NCBI GenBank assembly: GCA_963761985.1
Contig: CAVXIT010000010.1
Coordinates: 186,001 to 250,000, forward strand
From: JACCTH01 sp963761985
GTDB taxonomy: Bacteria; Actinomycetota; Acidimicrobiia; Spongiisociales; ZC4RG35
Reading direction: 5' to 3'
Length of the DNA stretch: 64,000 nt
Position 1 is the stretch's first letter. Each line of letters begins with the position of its first letter. Below are positions 60,881 through 64,000 of this stretch, in pieces. The translations under genes and the position numbers were made by a program. A model generated the notes under the pieces. The model was not told where the DNA came from. It saw only the letters and a list, made by a program, of their open reading frames with translations, and searched no databases.

Positions 60881-62163
60881 GTCGAGAACTTCCGGAAGGT
60901 GTCCCAACCCGCATAACGAGCCTCGCTGCCGAGAGCTTCCTCGATCCGCAAGAGCTGGTTGTACTTGGCAGTGCGCTCGCCGCGGGCGGGTGCGCCCGAT
61001 TTGATTTGGCCGGCGTTAGTCGCCACGGCCAGATGGGAGATGAACGAGTCCTCGGTTTCGCCAGAGCGGTGGCTGACCATGCGCGCGTAACTCGCTCGCT
61101 CAGCGGTCTCCATCGTGTGCAGGGTCTCAGACAGAGTCCCGATCTGGTTCACTTTGATCAGGATGGCATTGGCGACTCCATTAGCGATGCCTTTCCGCAG
61201 GATCTCCTCGTTGGTGACAAAGAGGTCGTCGCCCACAAGTTGAATGCGAGCTCCCAGCCGTTCGGTAAGCATCTTCCAGCCGTCCCAGTCATCTTCGGCC
61301 ATGCCATCTTCGATCGAGACGAGCGGAAACCCGTCGACTAGACCGGCGAGATAGTCGACCATTTCTTCGGAGCCGATCTCGCGACCGTCGAGGAAGTACT
61401 GGCCATCCTTGTGGAGCTCACTCGCCGCGACGTCAAGTGCGAGTCCGATCTCTTCGCCGAGCTTGTAGCCCGCGGACTCGACCCCTTCGACCAGCAACTC
61501 CAACGCCGCACGGTTGGTTGCCAGGTTGGGTGCAAAGCCGCCTTCATCTCCGACGTTGGTCGCCAGCCCACGGCCGGCCAGGACCTTGCGCAACGAGTGA
61601 TAGCACTCGACCCCTGCCTGAAGCGCCTCGGCGTACGAGGCGAAGCCGCCTGGGACCAGCATGAATTCCTGAATGTCGACCGAATTGGACGCATGGGCCC
61701 CGCCGTTGAGAACGTTCAAGCACGGCACCGGCAGCACCCGGGCGGTCGGACCGCCCAGATAGCGAAAGAGGGGCAGGCCGGTGGCCGCCGCTGCCGCGCG
61801 GGCCACAGCCAATGAAACCGCCAGAAGGGCATTCGCTCCCAGGCGTGACTTGTCGATGGAACCGTCGAGATCGAGCATCATCTGATCGATGGTCTCCTGG
61901 CGATCGGCCTCGAGACCAACCAGCTGCGGAGTGATCACCGTCCGAATGTGATCGAGCGCCTGAGACACACCCTTGCCGTGATATCTGCTCCCACCGTCTC
62001 GCAGCTCGATTGCTTCGCGCGCTCCAGTTGATGCGCCCGAAGGCACCGCGGCACGGCCAAAACCTCCGCCGACCAGGAATACCTCCGCCTCTACGGTTGG
62101 ATTGCCGCGGGAGTCGAGAATCTCGCGCGCCTTGATGTCGAGGATGTGATTGGGACGCGACAT
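60877..62163 (-). CDS. eno: Enolase
   Basis: Converts 2-phosphoglycerate to phosphoenolpyruvate. 428 residues, standard length. AREILDSRGNPTVEAEV, VPSGASTGAREAIELRD, LPVPCLNVLNGGAHASN, VGDEGGFAPN, SIEDGMAEDDWDGW (metal Asp/Glu), GDDLFVTN, LIKVNQIGTLSET (catalytic Lys) and SHRSGETEDSFISHLAVA are all present. Confidence 0.98.
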   Translation of the reverse strand: MSRPNHILDIKAREILDSRGNPTVEAEVFLVGGGFGRAAVPSGASTGAREAIELRDGGSRYHGKGVSQALDHIRTVITPQLVGLEADRQETIDQMMLDLDGSIDKSRLGANALLAVSLAVARAAAAATGLPLFRYLGGPTARVLPVPCLNVLNGGAHASNSVDIQEFMLVPGGFASYAEALQAGVECYHSLRKVLAGRGLATNVGDEGGFAPNLATNRAALELLVEGVESAGYKLGEEIGLALDVAASELHKDGQYFLDGREIGSEEMVDYLAGLVDGFPLVSIEDGMAEDDWDGWKMLTERLGARIQLVGDDLFVTNEEILRKGIANGVANAILIKVNQIGTLSETLHTMETAERASYARMVSHRSGETEDSFISHLAVATNAGQIKSGAPARGERTAKYNQLLRIEEALGSEARYAGWDTFRKFST

Positions 62164-62182
62164 GAGCCGGTTACGTTAACGG

Positions 62183-63589
62183 TCAGGGTCGCGTGGACCG
62201 TTTCGCCGCTTCCCACCGAGCGTCGAGCTCAGCCAGGCTGAGACCGCTGAGGGGCCCTTCTTGCTCCATCGCTTCGAAGCGAGTCACAAATCGATGGATG
62301 CTTCCCGTGAGGGCCAGCTCGGGGTCGACCTGGAGATGCCGGGCAAGATTGACGACTGCAAAGAGGAGATCACCGATCTCAGCTGCGGCGGAATCGTGAT
62401 CAGGCATCGACTCCTCGACCTCGCGCAGTTCCTCAGCGACCTTTTCCAATACCGGCTTTGCGTCCGGCCAGTCGAACCCCACGGCCGCCGCCTTGCGCTG
62501 CAGCTTGGCAGCGCGTTCAAGCGCGGGCATGCCGGCCGAGACCCCGGACAGTGTTTCTGAGGACTCACCCCCTCGTTCGGCCGCCTTGATTTCTTCCCAG
62601 TTCGTCTTCACCTCTTCTGCGGTCTCAGCAACGACCCGTTCAGATGATTTGGCAAAAATATGCGGGTGTCGGCGGACCAGTTTCAGCCGCAGATTCTCGG
62701 CGACGTCCTCGATCCCGAATCCGCCGTCTTCGGCCGAGATCTCGCTGTGGAAAAGGACCTGAAGGAGAACGTCACCGAGCTCGTCTTCGATCGCGCCCTC
62801 GTTCCCGGAGGCGATGGCGTCGATCAATTCGTGGGTTTCCTCGATCAGGTTTTTCGCCAGACTCTCGTGGGTTTGCCGCTGATCCCAAGGACACTCGCGC
62901 CGGAGCCGCGCCATCGTTTGGACCACACCGGCGAGACCACCGGGGACCGGGTCGACGAACAACGAGGTGCGATTGCCTGCAAAGCGCGTGTCGATTTGAG
63001 CCAGATCCACCTCCAGGACTTGCTCATCGGGGCCCCCGGCATCGACCACCAACTTGGCCGAGGTTCCTTCTCCTACCACCCGGGCGATCGCCGCACCGGC
63101 ATCGGTCAGAACCAGCGGGGAATCGAGATGGGCCACAAGAGTCGGGCCATCGATGAGGAGTGCCGCGGGGAGCGAGGAGCCGTTGATGATTTTGAGCCCG
63201 CGATCGAGCGGGTCGTAGCCGATCACGGCCAGCACCGCATCTACAAACGACTCTCCACCGACTATCTCGACCGCGCTCTGGCGTCGCAATCGAGCAACCG
63301 CGAATTCGCCCACGAGGGGACTTCCCGGCACCGCGTAAATCACCGGTTGCTCGGCGGCGGCGGCAAGCACCCGTTCGACGATGGCGTCGTAGACGGCCTC
63401 GAACTCATCCGCTGCCTGGTAGAGATCGTCGCACGAAACGACTTCTCGCAGGCGAGCTAGCTCAGCTGCCGCCGGATGATCGAGGGTCCGAACGAACACC
63501 ATCCGTTGATCGTCGAGAAGCAGTTCGGTGACTTCTGACGACAAGCGATCGAGCCCGGACGGTCCGAGGCCGACCACACTGATTTGCAT
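62183..63589 (-). CDS. mazG: MazG nucleotide pyrophosphohydrolase with N-terminal methylase-like domain
   Basis: 468 residues. The first 220 residues resemble the tetrapyrrole-methylase fold found in YabN proteins (SVVGLGPSGLDRLS, VIYAVPGSPLVGEF, ESFVDAVLAVIGYDP). The rest is MazG with two EExxE..ExxD sets: CPWDQRQTHESLAKNLIEET, ELGDVLLQVLFHSE, then KVAEELREVEE and EIGDLLFAVVNLARHL. It clears abnormal or damaged dNTPs. ATG 63589 lies 9 bp after the surA-like gene. Confidence 0.93.
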   Translation of the reverse strand: MQISVVGLGPSGLDRLSSEVTELLLDDQRMVFVRTLDHPAAAELARLREVVSCDDLYQAADEFEAVYDAIVERVLAAAAEQPVIYAVPGSPLVGEFAVARLRRQSAVEIVGGESFVDAVLAVIGYDPLDRGLKIINGSSLPAALLIDGPTLVAHLDSPLVLTDAGAAIARVVGEGTSAKLVVDAGGPDEQVLEVDLAQIDTRFAGNRTSLFVDPVPGGLAGVVQTMARLRRECPWDQRQTHESLAKNLIEETHELIDAIASGNEGAIEDELGDVLLQVLFHSEISAEDGGFGIEDVAENLRLKLVRRHPHIFAKSSERVVAETAEEVKTNWEEIKAAERGGESSETLSGVSAGMPALERAAKLQRKAAAVGFDWPDAKPVLEKVAEELREVEESMPDHDSAAAEIGDLLFAVVNLARHLQVDPELALTGSIHRFVTRFEAMEQEGPLSGLSLAELDARWEAAKRSTRP

Positions 63590-63598
63590 CGTCAGGGC

Positions 63599-64000
63599 CT
63601 AGCTGGTCGGGACCTGCACCTGCGGGGTGGGATCGGTGACCCAGGTGCCGTACTCGGACTCGACGGTGACCTCGGCCGACTTGATCGATTCCAGGATCCA
63701 TGCCGAGACCTCTTCGTTCACCCTTGCGGAGTCGATGTCGGCCCGAATGTCAGCCAGGGAAGGCTCCTCACGCGAAGCGACGAGGATCAAGTGATACCCG
63801 AACTCGCTCTGCACCGGACCGACGGCTTCTCCGATGGGCGCGGTGTAAGCGGCGGCGGCAAATTCGGGCACATAGAGCCCGAGCGATTCGCAACCGAGGT
63901 CGCCGCCGTTGGGACCCGATCCGTCAGTGCTGACTTCTGTCGCAACTGCGGCGAAGTCCTCGCCTCCGTTGATCCGCTCGAGTGCAGCGGACGCCTCTGC
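63599..64000 (-). CDS. SurA/PpiC-type peptidyl-prolyl isomerase (partial, N-terminus off the window)
   Basis: The 133 visible C-terminal residues form a parvulin domain: ALERINGGEDFAAVATEVST, NGGDLGCESLGLYVPEFAAA, GEAVGPVQSEFGYHLILV. The tail to TAG 63599 is a short helical segment. It helps fold exported proteins and is probably a lipoprotein, but the N-terminus is not seen. Confidence 0.85.
   Translation of the reverse strand, partial: AEASAALERINGGEDFAAVATEVSTDGSGPNGGDLGCESLGLYVPEFAAAAYTAPIGEAVGPVQSEFGYHLILVASREEPSLADIRADIDSARVNEEVSAWILESIKSAEVTVESEYGTWVTDPTPQVQVPTS

Overview
The window looks like a chromosomal segment of a high-GC actinobacterium, by inference close to the class Acidimicrobiia. 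The clues are DUF222/13E12-type HNH nucleases, a DEDDh exonuclease fused to a GIY-YIG domain, DUF501 and DUF3105 proteins, SLH-like repeats with GC...YCP signatures on an M23 peptidase, the succinylase DAP genes, and LexA boxes of the CGAAC-N4-GTTCG type. Most content is core metabolism and information processing. No prophage, CRISPR array, integron or insertion sequence was seen.

Left third (1-29 kb): partial ilvD diverges from an alpha-glucan phosphorylase gene (glgP). Then come queG with an unusual N-terminal Cys module, an MFS exporter, a type II NADH dehydrogenase, and a secreted TAP-type hydrolase divergent from an ABC exporter. The ilvB-ilvN-ilvC-leuA operon follows, preceded by a short leader peptide rich in Val, Leu and Ile and a terminator hairpin, i.e. 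a classical attenuator. Next are a lipoprotein, two CNNM/CorC-type transporters and a Kup K+ transporter. These three transporter genes are riddled with frame changes between about 17.2 and 20.3 kb. leuB follows. A minus-strand operon then encodes a USP-CBS protein, a membrane-anchored alpha/beta hydrolase and a full-length tricorn protease. pntA (alone), a nitroreductase and a broken SpoU rRNA methylase complete this part.

Middle (29-45 kb): a frame-disrupted DUF222/HNH gene, a methyltransferase, a LexA-box-controlled exonuclease/GIY-YIG nuclease, a CDC48-like AAA+ protein split by one frame change, a membrane-anchored zinc metalloprotease with a downstream TlpA-type lipoprotein, gatCAB, an M23 peptidase, and an ECF sigma factor followed by a frame-disrupted membrane protein that may be its anti-sigma partner.

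Right third (45-64 kb): an eight-gene, tightly coupled minus-strand array runs cysteine desulfurase - mnmA - phosphoribosyltransferase - ligA - DUF3105 - dapC - dapD - dapE. It joins sulfur delivery for tRNA thiolation, DNA ligation and lysine/diaminopimelate synthesis. A second DUF222/HNH gene carries a LexA box nearly identical to the first. After it come an LCCL-domain lipoprotein with a frame change, an enoyl-CoA hydratase, aceK, a long inverted repeat, tRNA-Leu(UAA), and the conserved block surA-like - mazG - eno - ftsB-like - DUF501 - ppx.

Branched-chain amino acid synthesis (ilvD, ilvBNC, leuA, leuB) is spread over three loci here. The many single-base frame changes, some at G runs, suggest assembly errors in parts of the contig, so the genes marked as pseudogenes may be intact in the organism.
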